Shown: positions 1 through 7,378 of the stretch, piece after piece | Numbering within the stretch: the stretch's first letter is position 1 | How the letters are laid out: each line of letters starts with the position of its first letter | Source: Patescibacteria group bacterium | Lineage (GTDB): Bacteria; Patescibacteriota; Gracilibacteria; UM-FILTER-43-11 | Direction: 5' to 3' | Assembly (NCBI GenBank): GCA_029260985.1 | Contig: JAJDCE010000071.1 | Span: forward strand, 1 to 24,706 | DNA length: 24,706 nt | Notes under the pieces: model-generated | Databases searched by the model: none | What the model was told of the DNA's origin: nothing | What the model saw: the letters and a program-made list of their open reading frames with translations, nothing else | Position numbers and translations under genes: made by a program

Positions 1-898
1 GAGCGATTACGTCTTCGTCGTAAATCACTAATGGAATGATCTCTTTGTCATTTTCGGTAACGATGTCTTCGTGATAGAAGAAGCTCATCTGTTCATTTTC
101 GATGTTCAGACATCCTCTTGAGCCTTTTCTTGCGGTGTGAAGTACAATGTCGGCGCCCATGTAACTGGGTGGATGCGGATAGAGCATTCGATTTTCCCCT
201 TCACCTCTCCAGTTGATGGCAGGGATTTTGTTGTATTGATGTGACGTTATTCGTCCGGCCATGAGGTGGGGGAGCGCATCGTGGGGCATAGGGAAACTAA
301 CTTTGTATACTCCAAAGTGCTGACCCGTTTTATCCCAGCCATTCATGCCGCTTCTGGTGGTTCTGTAGAGGTATCTGACTACATTTCCTCCAGGACTTTT
401 GAGATCTCCGTATCGATCTTTTTCCCCTTCTTTCCGGTAAGTGACAGGATAAGTGTGCCTCAGTTTATACTCGTCACCCACTTTTTGATAAGTTTCCATA
501 CGACCTTTTGCGTCTGGATATTTCACAAGTTTTACAGCGTATTGGTGCGGCAACTCAAAAATACCGTAGAGATCTTCAATGTAGGAGTTTCTTTGTAATT
601 TTTGCTGCACATTCACTTTTCCCATCGGCTCAATGGCTGGCAGCCAATAGCGACTATTTATCTTAAACCATCGAATTCCGTTATCTAAAAGAGTCTCAAG
701 CGGGTTTACCGTCATTCCTTTTGTCATTATAAAATTGGATGAGCTATTGAGATTCGGCTGACTGTATACGGGGACGTTCTCAGCAGCGATCGTGAATGGG
801 TTTTGGTAATTCCAGGCGTTTCGTTTCGCCCTTACATTATGGGTGAGCATAAACGTTAGTACGCAAATGATGGAAAGTATGATGAGTTTCTTCAGCAT
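1..898 (-). CDS. Secreted L,D-transpeptidase-like (YkuD) protein, 3' end outside window
   Basis: The minus-strand frame from ATG at 898 stays open to the window edge (299 residues seen). Residues 1-24 form a signal peptide: MLKK, a hydrophobic core, and a cleavage site after VRA. Residues 35-90 look like an SH3-like targeting domain. The C-terminal part has the YkuD catalytic signature, with His254 followed by SRGCL (Cys263 the likely nucleophile). Family members cross-link peptidoglycan through meso-DAP or attach proteins to it, outside the membrane. The usual Arg after GC(I/V) is Asn here, so activity is plausible but not certain. A TTGACA-17-TAGATT promoter lies just upstream. The gene is divergent from the tRNA-Ala gene. 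The true C-terminus is not visible. Confidence 0.8.
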   Translation of the reverse strand, partial: MLKKLIILSIICVLTFMLTHNVRAKRNAWNYQNPFTIAAENVPVYSQPNLNSSSNFIMTKGMTVNPLETLLDNGIRWFKINSRYWLPAIEPMGKVNVQQKLQRNSYIEDLYGIFELPHQYAVKLVKYPDAKGRMETYQKVGDEYKLRHTYPVTYRKEGEKDRYGDLKSPGGNVVRYLYRTTRSGMNGWDKTGQHFGVYKVSFPMPHDALPHLMAGRITSHQYNKIPAINWRGEGENRMLYPHPPSYMGADIVLHTARKGSRGCLNIENEQMSFFYHEDIVTENDKEIIPLVIYDEDVIA

Positions 899-928
899 AA
901 TATTGCCATTAAGTAAAATTAGCGGCAT

Positions 929-957
929 AATCTAACCTTGATGACAGTTATTGTCAA
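929..957 (-). promoter_or_regulatory. Promoter of the L,D-transpeptidase-like gene
   Basis: On the minus strand TTGACA (957-952) is followed after 17 bp by TAGATT (934-929). The predicted start is near 922, giving a leader of about 24 nt before the ATG at 898, with no clear Shine-Dalgarno site. Confidence 0.6.
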
Positions 958-1021
958 TAAAAAACGTGTGATTGACCAATCACAGTAAATAGTTGTCTGT
1001 AGTATGTTATGTGACTTTTTG

Positions 1022-1050
1022 TTGACTAAAAATGATGGGTTCGATAATAT
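1022..1050 (+). promoter_or_regulatory. tRNA-Ala promoter
   Basis: TTGACT (1022-1027), a 17-bp spacer and TAATAT (1045-1050) lie just upstream of the tRNA. The predicted start near 1057 leaves about 10 nt of 5' leader for RNase P to remove. Confidence 0.7.
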
Positions 1051-1067
1051 CGGCTAGTCAATTACAT

Positions 1068-1144
1068 GGGGACTTAGCTCAGTTGGCTAGAGCGCCTGCT
1101 TTGCACGCAGGAGGTCAGGAGTTCGACTCTCCTAGTCTCCACCA
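1068..1144 (+). tRNA. tRNA-Ala (anticodon UGC), CCA encoded
   Basis: A complete cloverleaf can be folded. The acceptor stem GGGGACT pairs with AGTCTCC with one G-U pair. The D-loop contains AGTTGGCTAGAGC, the anticodon arm is CTGCT-TTGCACG-CAG with anticodon TGC, and the T-arm contains GTTCGA. The 3' ACCA is encoded in the genome. In many bacteria tRNA-Ala(UGC) sits in the 16S-23S spacer. Here it stands alone with its own promoter and terminator, about 1.3 kb before the 23S gene. Confidence 0.96.
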
Positions 1145-1145
1145 C

Positions 1146-1180
1146 AAAAAACTCTTCCGATAAGAAAGAGTTTTTTGTTT
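1146..1180 (+). terminator. Intrinsic terminator after tRNA-Ala
   Basis: AAAAACTCTT (1147-1156) pairs with AAGAGTTTTT (1166-1175) and runs into a T tract. The A-rich left arm makes it work on both strands, so it can also end the convergent gene at 1199. Confidence 0.8.
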
Positions 1181-1198
1181 TTTCGATTGATTAGTTAG

Positions 1199-1591
1199 TT
1201 ACAGCCAATACCCGTTGTAAGTAAGGAGTAGTCCGAGTACTGTCATAACCGCTCCCCAAAAATAAAGGAAGCTGTCTTTTCGAATTATTTTTGATTTCAG
1301 AGTTTGCTTGATCCAGTCGGAAGGCGCTAGGAAGTAAAATACGGCTTTGAGCAAAGCTGCCCAACCGGTTACGGTGATTACCACAAAGAGGTTCCATTCC
1401 CACACGTTATGCATGTTGATAATGATGAGACCTGCGACTAGGGATAAGATCATGTTACCCATCATTATAAAATGGTTTTTCTGAAACTCAGTGTATATTT
1501 TTTTCCATTGTTTTACGTACATTAGTATCGATAGACCGAATACTAAGTAGAACGGTCCGATAATGGCCGCTAAGATAAGTGCTTTTTCCAT
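1199..1591 (-). CDS. Four-helix integral membrane protein, unknown function
   Basis: The 130-aa protein starts MEKALILAAIIGPFY and is mostly hydrophobic. Four membrane segments can be seen at about residues 4-25, 43-60, 66-90 and 108-127, joined by short basic loops (KQWKK, KSKIIRK). I recognise no enzymatic motif. It converges on the tRNA-Ala gene and shares that gene's bidirectional terminator. The length and clean start favour a real gene. A second frame over its 3' part is a shadow. Family not identified. Confidence 0.65.
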   Translation of the reverse strand: MEKALILAAIIGPFYLVFGLSILMYVKQWKKIYTEFQKNHFIMMGNMILSLVAGLIIINMHNVWEWNLFVVITVTGWAALLKAVFYFLAPSDWIKQTLKSKIIRKDSFLYFWGAVMTVLGLLLTYNGYWL

Positions 1592-1723
1592 AGTATTTTT
1601 TTTATATTTTAAAACGAGTTTAATTTTATCAGACCTATCTAGCTTAATTCAAGGTGTAAAACATTTTCTTTTAGATGAAATCTTTAGTAACCTTTTAATG
1701 AAATATTATCAAAATAAATAATT

Positions 1724-1969
1724 ATGCAAATCTTTGGAGGAATTATCGGTGTTATTCTCAGCTTGCTCTTGGTGATTTACCGTGTGCGGGTCAAACATCT
1801 TCTTGGTGAGATTGGTTGGGCGGAACGTTATTTTGGCCCTGGTGGAACGTTTACGGCTTTGCTTTTATTCGGAATTGCCGGGTTTTTTGTCTCTTTGATG
1901 GTGATGACTGGGACTTTAGGTCTGCTATTTGGGAATGTCGGCGAAAAATTCTTTAGTGGGGCAAAATAG
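1724..1969 (+). CDS. Small two-helix membrane protein, unknown function
   Basis: The 81-aa protein has two hydrophobic helices, about residues 3-20 and 44-70. A charged loop between them contains RVRVKHLLGEIGWAERYFG. A Gly-rich segment, GPGGTF, precedes helix 2. Small proteins of this pattern are common in Patescibacteria genomes, but I cannot name a family. It lies directly upstream of the rRNA operon in the same orientation. No convincing terminator separates it from the AT-rich DNA before the rRNA promoter. No Shine-Dalgarno site is present before the ATG. Confidence 0.6.
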   Translation: MQIFGGIIGVILSLLLVIYRVRVKHLLGEIGWAERYFGPGGTFTALLLFGIAGFFVSLMVMTGTLGLLFGNVGEKFFSGAK

Positions 1970-2104
1970 AACCTTGGCAAAATATTAAAATATATTATAA
2001 ATATAACAATGCTTGTTTTGTAATGAAATGGTTGTTTTGTAAACAATAAATTACATTATTTTTAGAGATAAAAATAAGTAAAAAATAAAAGCGAAACTTT
2101 TTTA

Positions 2105-2132
2105 TTGACTTTTGATTAATACTATATAAAAT
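2105..2132 (+). promoter_or_regulatory. Main 23S-5S rRNA promoter with AT-rich UP-like element
   Basis: TTGACT (2105-2110), a 16-bp spacer and TAAAAT (2127-2132) are followed by a GC-rich discriminator (GGTGGAGC). The preceding 60 bp (about 2040-2104) consist of A and T tracts like an UP element. This is the best promoter before the 23S gene and the only good one I found between 1970 and 2488. Confidence 0.6.
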
Positions 2133-2188
2133 GGTGGAGCATTCGACTAGGTCTATAGAGAATAAATTAAGGAAAAAGAGGTTATCAA

Positions 2189-2320
2189 TTGAATCTATAT
2201 TTTGTAGCTTTATCACTTACTTCATTTGCATGTTTTTATCACTTGATTGCGCTTACTCTTAAGTCTATAAGTTCTGTCTTTTACGACTTGAGAGTGTGCG
2301 CAAGCCACTCTCTTTTTTTT
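2189..2320 (+). promoter_or_regulatory. Attenuator-like leader of the 23S-5S operon
   Basis: Two mutually exclusive hairpins can form. ACTCTTAAGTC (2255-2265) pairs over 11 bp, with one wobble, with GACTTGAGAGT (2285-2295). GAGAGTG (2290-2296) pairs with CACTCTC (2306-2312), followed by eight T, forming an intrinsic terminator. The shared segment 2290-2295 makes these an antiterminator/terminator pair. A 10-codon ORF (ATG 2230, MFLSLDCAYS, stop at 2260-2262) ends inside the antiterminator arm. A longer frame from TTG 2189, with AGGAAAAAGAGG upstream, runs across both hairpins to 2356. Neither ORF is proven to be translated. Confidence 0.45.
2290..2320 (+). terminator. Intrinsic terminator between rRNA promoter and 23S gene
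   Basis: A 7-bp perfect stem GAGAGTG/CACTCTC with a 9-nt loop is followed by TTTTTTTT (2313-2320). It must be read through, or antiterminated, for 23S synthesis from the 2105 promoter. Confidence 0.7.
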
Positions 2321-2379
2321 AGCCTCGTGGCAAGAGAAGGGGAGTCAGCACACTGATCTTTTGAATCATAGACCACAAT

Positions 2380-2490
2380 AATTGTAGAACGATTCTGCAC
2401 CAGTACTTACTTTTAGTAACTACTGGTAGCTCCAGTAATTTACTTTTCGTAATTACTGGTTAATTAATTTGAACATTAAATCGATAATCA
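2380..2490 (+). repeat. 5' half of the pre-23S processing stem, with two tandem hairpins
   Basis: GAACATTAAATCGATAA (2471-2487) is complementary, with one bulge, to the 3' flank ending in AAATGTTC at 6364. AATTGTAGAAC (about 2381-2391) is complementary to GTTCTACAATT (about 6443-6453). Between them lie two similar hairpins, 2400-2426 and 2432-2459, both of the form CCAGTA...TACTGG with a TTTT-type loop. A related sequence (CCAGTAATTACTT) lies at 6414 on the 3' side. This brackets the 23S rRNA in a long double-stranded stem suited to RNase III. Confidence 0.6.
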
Positions 2491-2969
2491 AGTTGCATTA
2501 AGAGCATATAATGAATGCCTCGGCATTTTACTCCGATGAAGGACGTGGCAAACTGCGATAAGCTTCGGCGAGCTGTTATACAAGCATTGACCCGGAGATT
2601 TCCGAATAGGTAAACCTATCCGCTGTTATGAGCGGATACTCTCAACTGAATACATAGGTTGAGAAGAGGATACTTGGCGAACTGAAACATCTTAGTAACC
2701 AAGGAAAAGAAATCAAATGAGATTCCCTTAGTAGCGGCGAGCGAACAGGGACTAGCCCAAACTCCTATATTTTTATTGTAGGAGGGTTGTAGGACTCCAA
2801 TATAGACCTTATTTTTATAACTGAAGGAACCTGGAAAGGACCGCCAAAGCGGGTGATAGCCCCGTAAGTGAAATAGAAATAAGTTCTTAGGATGTTCCTG
2901 AGTAGGGTCGGACACGTGAAATCCGGCTTGAATCTGGGAGGACCACCTTCCAAGGCTAAACAGGTAAAA

Positions 2970-3010
<41 letters not shown>

Positions 3011-3072
3011 CACCCCGGGTAGGGGGATGAAATAGTATCTGAAATTATATGCTCACAAAGAGTGGGAGCCTG

Positions 3073-3230
3073 TTCCTCTCTGCGTTCGTCAATTTTTACA
3101 TTTCGTATTTCTGATTTGACATTCAATTTAGCATTTAAAATTTTTTCATTTAATTGTTAAATGTATGAATGCCAAATGACATTGCGAAATCTGAAATGTA
3201 AAATGCGAATTCGACGAGCGAAGTGAGGAG
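3073..3230 (+). repeat. Helix 25 insertion: heptad-repeat hairpin (IVS copy 1)
   Basis: A 158-nt insertion interrupts the helix that in E. coli reads GGGAGCACG...CGTGTGAC (helix 25). The outer arms are TTCCTC (3073) and GAGGAG (to 3230). Inside, repeats of 7 nt such as CATTTCG, TATTTCT and GATTTGA (3099-3119) face AAATCTG, AAATGTA and AAATGCG (3187-3207), so the whole forms one long imperfect hairpin. It has no ORF of its own. Helix 25 is a known site of intervening sequences removed by RNase III, which leave a fragmented but functional 23S rRNA. Confidence 0.85.
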
Positions 3231-3338
3231 CGGGTGACCGCGTGCTTTTTGTAGAACGAGCCAACGAGTTAGCTGTGTCTGGCAAGGCTAAGGGAGTATA
3301 CCCGGAGCCGTAGCGAAAGCGAGTGTGAATAACGCGTT

Positions 3339-3862
3339 CTAGCAATTACGTCCTGACTACCACCTTATTATTTAGTGAGGCGCGATAACGTTATCCCGCC
3401 TTCAGAAATTTATTTTGTATTTAATTGAATTATCATGACTTATAAAGATTTAAACGTATACCAACGGGCCTATAAGGTGGCCATAGACTTACATTTGTTT
3501 TTAAGCAAAAGTAAGGACAATAAAGTGATTCCTCAAAACGCTGAGGATTTAAGGCGATTAGCCCGAGAAATTCTCGGAGCGATTGCCGAAGGGTTTTATC
3601 AACGAAGCCCTAAAGCCAAGAGGTTTTTTAACTTCAAGGCGATTGACTTTTGTAATCGGATCCTCCTGGATCTTGAATTTTTACAAGATGTCAAAAGTAT
3701 TCCTTCCGGGGAGTATGAACACTTTAGAACTGAGTATGAAGTTTGCGTGAAGCAACTTTTTAAACTCAATCATTCCATTCTCAATAAAGAAATTGAGAAA
3801 GAGGAGGCTGAGCCTGTGAAGGCTTAATTGCTTCCTTGTGGTAGTCAGAATGTAGTTGCTAG
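3339..3862 (+). other. Protein-coding intervening sequence in 23S rRNA (IVS 2)
   Basis: A 524-nt insertion lies near E. coli 23S position 650, between GAATAACGCGTT and the segment leading to AGACCCGAAAC. It is bounded by a 25-nt inverted repeat: 3339-3363 pairs with 3838-3862, with three non-Watson-Crick positions, from CTAGCAATTACG to TGTAGTTGCTAG. The loop carries the four-helix-bundle gene. This is the layout of classical 23S intervening sequences, which are cut out by RNase III without re-ligation. A self-splicing intron is less likely because I see no group I or II core. Confidence 0.85.
3435..3827 (+). CDS. Four-helix-bundle 23S rRNA intervening-sequence protein
   Basis: The 130-aa protein matches the 23S IVS / S23 four-helix-bundle family. 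The N-terminus MTYKDLNVYQRAYKVAIDL resembles the family's xYKDLxVWQxAxxLA start. The central segment AREILGAIAEGFYQRSPKAK carries the conserved IAEGF motif, followed by further amphipathic helices. Family members form pentameric helical bundles and are encoded within 23S insertions or elsewhere in genomes. Their function is not settled; nucleic-acid binding is suspected because of the basic surface. The gene is flanked by the inverted repeats of its IVS. The C-terminus (KEIEKEEAEPVKA) is charged. No Shine-Dalgarno site is visible. Confidence 0.88.
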   Translation: MTYKDLNVYQRAYKVAIDLHLFLSKSKDNKVIPQNAEDLRRLAREILGAIAEGFYQRSPKAKRFFNFKAIDFCNRILLDLEFLQDVKSIPSGEYEHFRTEYEVCVKQLFKLNHSILNKEIEKEEAEPVKA

Positions 3863-4388
3863 TCAGTCAGATACACTAGACCCGAAACTGAGTGAGCTAT
3901 CCATGGGCAGGTTGAAGCGACAGTAAAATGTCGTGGAGGACCGAACCCACCTGTGTTGCAAGACAGGGGGATGACCTGTGGATAGAGGTGAAATGCTAAT
4001 CGAACTCAGAGATAGCTGGTTCTCCTCGAAATAGCTTTAGGGCTAGCCTCGAGTAATTAGATAATGGGGGTAGAGCACTGTCAAGGCTAGGGGGCGAAAT
4101 AAGTCTACCAAACCTTAATAAACTTCGAATACCATTGTTTTTATCTCGGGAGTCAGACTGCGACAGCTAAGTGCCGTAGTCGAAAGGGAAACAGCCCAGA
4201 TCGTCTGCTAAGGTCCCTAATATAGGTTAAGTGGTAAAGGATGTGAGATGTCACTGACAACCAGGATGTTGGCTTAGAAGCAGCCATTCATTTAAAGAGT
4301 GCGTAATAGCTCACTGGTCTATCGCCTTCGGGCGATATCTTGCGCCGAAAATCCAACGGGGCTCAAACCTATAACCGAAGCAACGACT

Positions 4389-4570
4389 CAATCGTTCCTC
4401 ACTGCGTTCGAAACTCTTTCGATTTCGCATTTCGTATTTCTGATTTGACATTCAATTTAGCATTTAATAATTTTTCATTTAATTGCTAAATATAATAATG
4501 CCAAATGACAATGCGAATTCTGAAATGCGAAATGTAAAAATAGAGCGACGAGCGAAGCGAGGAGCGATTG
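4389..4570 (+). repeat. Helix 45 insertion: heptad-repeat hairpin (IVS copy 2)
   Basis: A 182-nt insertion lies in helix 45, between CAACGACT and GGGGGTAGAGGAGCG. Its outer stem CAATCGTTCCTC (4389-4400) pairs with GAGGAGCGATTG (4559-4570). The inner part is closely similar to the helix 25 insertion: 4428-4466 and 3099-3137 are identical over 39 nt, and the right arms share AATGCCAAATGACA-type sequence and CGACGAGCGAAG. Both copies share the same mismatched outer arm (CTGCGTTCG facing CGAGCGAAG), so they derive from one element copied as a unit. Helix 45 is the other classical IVS site. Confidence 0.85.
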
Positions 4571-5336
4571 GGGGTAGAGGAGCGTTCCTGTCTGCACTGA
4601 AGTCACACCGTGAGGTGTGGTGGAGCGTCAGGAAGTGAAAATGTTGGCATGAGTAACTTGAAAACTGATGAAAAATCAGTTCACCGTAAACCCAAGGTTT
4701 CCCACGCAACGATAATCGGCGTGGGGTTAGTCGGTCCTAAGGCGAGGCTGAAAAGCGTAGTCGATGGACAACAGGTTAATATTCCTGTACCAGTTTAGTT
4801 CCGTCCAAGCAATTCCTAATGAATGCCAGTCTTCTTCTTTTGCACTTCGGTGTGAAAGTGAATTCAGGACTAGTTGAGAGGCGCTAGCAATGGAGGGACG
4901 CGGCATGGTAATTCGGGCCTATCTATTGAACATGGTAGGTGCAAGCGTCTAGGTTTTGGTCATGTAGGCAAATCCGCATGATTTACTGAAGCGCGATGCA
5001 AAATGCTCCGAGCGATCGGAGAGATTCGAATGAGCCAAGCTGACTAGAAAATCTTCTAGCGAGGAATTAAACTGTCCGTACCGCAAACCAACTCCGGTGG
5101 GTAGGATGAGTATTCCAAGGTGATCGAGAAAACTAGTGTTAAGGAACTCGGCAAAACAGCGTCCGTAACTTCGGGATAAGGACTGCCTCACTTTGTGAGG
5201 CCACAGCAAAAGACTTCAGGCAACTGTTTACCAAAAACATAGGTCTCTGCTAAAGCGCAAGCTGATGTATAGGGGCTGATGCCTGCCCAGTGCCAGAAGG
5301 TTAAGAGGAGGGGTTCACGCTCCGAATTGAAGCCCT

Positions 5337-5411
<75 letters not shown>

Positions 5412-5953
5412 TGGTATAATGGTCTGAAGACTGTCTCAACACTAGACTCGGTGAAATTGCAGAATCGGTAAAAATGCCGATTAACTACGGCAAGACGAAA
5501 AGACCCTATGAAGCTTTACTACAGTTTGACATTGGATTGAGATCTATTTTGTGTAGGATAGGTGGGAGACTTTGAAGCCACGACGCTAGTTGTGGTGGAG
5601 TCATCCTTGAAATTCCACCCCCAATATATTTTGGTTCTAACTTGTCCCGTTATCCGGGATAGGGACAGTGTTTGATGGGTAGTTTAACTGGGGCGGTTGC
5701 CTCCTAAAATGTAACGGAGGCGCGCAATGGTCCGCTAGGCCTGGATGGAAATCAGGCTGATAGTGTATTCGCATAAGCGGGCTTGACTGCAAGAGTTACA
5801 ACTCGAGCAGGTGCGAAAGCAGGTGAAAGTGATCCGGCACCTTGCACTGAATTTTTTTCGGTGCGACCACGTGGGTGGGGTGTCGCTCAACGGATAAAAG
5901 TTACTCTAGGGATAACAGGCTTATAGTGCCCAAGCGCTCACAGCGACGGCACT

Positions 5954-5993
<40 letters not shown>

Positions 5994-6000
5994 GAGAAGC

Positions 6001-6069
<69 letters not shown>

Positions 6070-6200
6070 TGGCCTCTATCTGCCGTAGTCGTAGGAAAAT
6101 TGTGGAACTCTGCTCCTAGTACGAGAGGACCGGAGTGGACTAACCTCTGGTGTACCAGTTGTCGTGTCAACGGCATTGCTGGGTAGCTACGTTGGGTTGT

Positions 6201-6232
<32 letters not shown>

Positions 6233-6344
6233 ATTTCCAAGATAATTTTCCCTATAGGTCCGAAGGAGACTACTTCGTTGATAGGCATCAAGTGTAAGCA
6301 TGGCAACATGTTCAGCTGAGATATACTAATCGACCAATTGACTT

Positions 6345-6490
6345 TTTTATTGATTTAAATGTTCCTTTCGCTCAATGTTCTGTTCGCAGAATGATGGGCG
6401 AAAGAACGATTGACCAGTAATTACTTTAAGTAATTCTGATCTGTTCTACAATTGATCCCGGACTAAACCCGGGACATGTTTAAAAACACT
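6345..6490 (+). other. 23S-5S spacer: 3' processing stem and hairpins
   Basis: TTGATTTAAATGTTC (6350-6364) pairs with the 5' flank of 23S. A large hairpin follows (6361-6407), with GTTCCTTTCGC facing GCGAAAGAAC and a TTCG loop. Then comes a copy of the CCAGTAATTACTT hairpin sequence (6414-6438), GTTCTACAATT that pairs with 2381-2391, and a palindrome TCCCGG...CCGGGA (6456-6474). No tRNA gene is present in the spacer. Confidence 0.6.
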
Positions 6491-6609
6491 ATCTTGGTGT
6501 TTATAGAGACGGGGGTACACCTGTTCCCATCCCGAACACAGTCGTTAAGCCCGTCATCGCCGATGGTACTTCCCCTTATGGGGGCGGGAGAGTAGGGCGA
6601 CGCCAAGAT
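6491..6609 (+). rRNA. 5S ribosomal RNA
   Basis: The sequence contains the conserved CCCATCCCGAACAC and CGCCGATGGTACT blocks and GGGAGAGTAGG, in the right order and spacing for 5S rRNA (about 119 nt). The terminal helix ATCTTGG/CCAAGAT is extended outward by a perfect AAAAACACT/AGTGTTTTT stem (6482-6490 with 6610-6618), which would be trimmed during maturation. Confidence 0.95.
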
Positions 6610-6657
6610 AGTGTTTTTAAAGTATTCCGAAAATCTTTAAAAAGGGTTTTCGGCTCT

Positions 6658-6680
6658 GTCTGCTGGTAGGCAGGCTTTTC
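6658..6680 (+). terminator. Probable rRNA operon terminator
   Basis: GTCTGC (6658-6663) pairs with GCAGGC (6670-6675) and is followed by TTTTC. A second hairpin, CCGAAAA...TTTTCGG (about 6628-6653), lies just upstream. The T run is short, so efficiency is uncertain. Confidence 0.45.
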
Positions 6681-6757
6681 AAAATATCTGATCTCACTAT
6701 TTGTGGTGGGTTTTTAGGTTTATTTTGTGTAAAATTTTACTATCTAATTTTTTTATC

Positions 6758-7303
6758 ATGAATTCTAAGAAAATCCTTGTTCTTCCAGGTTGGCAGGATT
6801 CTGGAGAGGGGCATTGGCAGGGGATATGGCTCAGGAAGTATCCAGATGCGGTTAAGGTTATGCAAAGAGATTTTCTGTATCCTGAAAAGAGTGAATGGGT
6901 TTCGACACTTAATGAATATATTGAAAAATGTAGTGAGGAAATCATTTTGGTCGGACATAGCCTTGCTTGTGCTACTATTGCACATTGGTCGAATGAATAT
7001 TTTCCTCAGACTTCGGCAAAAATTAAAGGCGCATTTTTGGTGAGTCCAAGCGATATGGATTTTCCTGATTTTCCCGAAGAAATAAAGGGTTTTGCGCCAA
7101 TGCCTTTAAAACCTTTAGAATTCACTACTATTGTAGTTGCCAGTGAAAATGACCCTTGGGTAAGCATTGAAAGGGCGCAGCATTTTGCGAAATCCTGGGG
7201 GGCTAAATTGGTAAATATAGGTTCTTATGGACATATTAATGCTGATGCTGGATTTGGCGAGTGGCCTGAGGGTGAAGCGTTATTGAATGAATTAATAAAA
7301 TAA
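6758..7303 (+). CDS. RBBP9/YdeN-like alpha/beta hydrolase
   Basis: This 181-aa protein fits the small serine hydrolase family of RBBP9 and YdeN. It begins KKILVLPGWQDSGEGHWQ, where family members have the PGxxxxxxxHW motif. The nucleophile elbow GHSLA places Ser68. Asp132 in ENDPW and His159 in YGHINADAGFGEWPEG complete the catalytic triad. The length is normal for the family. The substrate is unknown; the protein should be cytosolic. I chose ATG 6758, not the upstream in-frame ATG at 6701, because the conserved domain begins at residue 5 from 6758 and the extra 19 residues lie in AT-rich leader. A strong terminator follows. Confidence 0.85.
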   Translation: MNSKKILVLPGWQDSGEGHWQGIWLRKYPDAVKVMQRDFLYPEKSEWVSTLNEYIEKCSEEIILVGHSLACATIAHWSNEYFPQTSAKIKGAFLVSPSDMDFPDFPEEIKGFAPMPLKPLEFTTIVVASENDPWVSIERAQHFAKSWGAKLVNIGSYGHINADAGFGEWPEGEALLNELIK

Positions 7304-7310
7304 ATATCAA

Positions 7311-7334
7311 AAAAGCCGGGGTGGCCCGGCTTTT
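7311..7334. terminator. Bidirectional intrinsic terminator
   Basis: AAAAGCCGGG (7311-7320), a GTGG loop and CCCGGCTTTT (7325-7334) form a perfect 10-bp stem with A and T flanks. It separates the convergent hydrolase and membrane protein genes and can serve both. Confidence 0.9.
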
Positions 7335-7378
7335 GTAGTATGATATATGACTTATGTAATTTGTAGGGGTTTTTTGAC

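Noticed and set aside
266..598. 110-codon plus-strand ORF
   Set aside because: It is antisense to the L,D-transpeptidase-like gene, which has a signal peptide, catalytic motif and promoter.
3339..3862. Group I or II intron with a homing endonuclease
   Set aside because: No intron core is visible, the ORF has no LAGLIDADG, HNH or GIY-YIG motif, and the ends form a simple inverted repeat.
6701..6757. Longer start for the RBBP9-like hydrolase
   Set aside because: The extra 19 residues are hydrophobic and AT-rich and precede a domain that begins normally at 6758.
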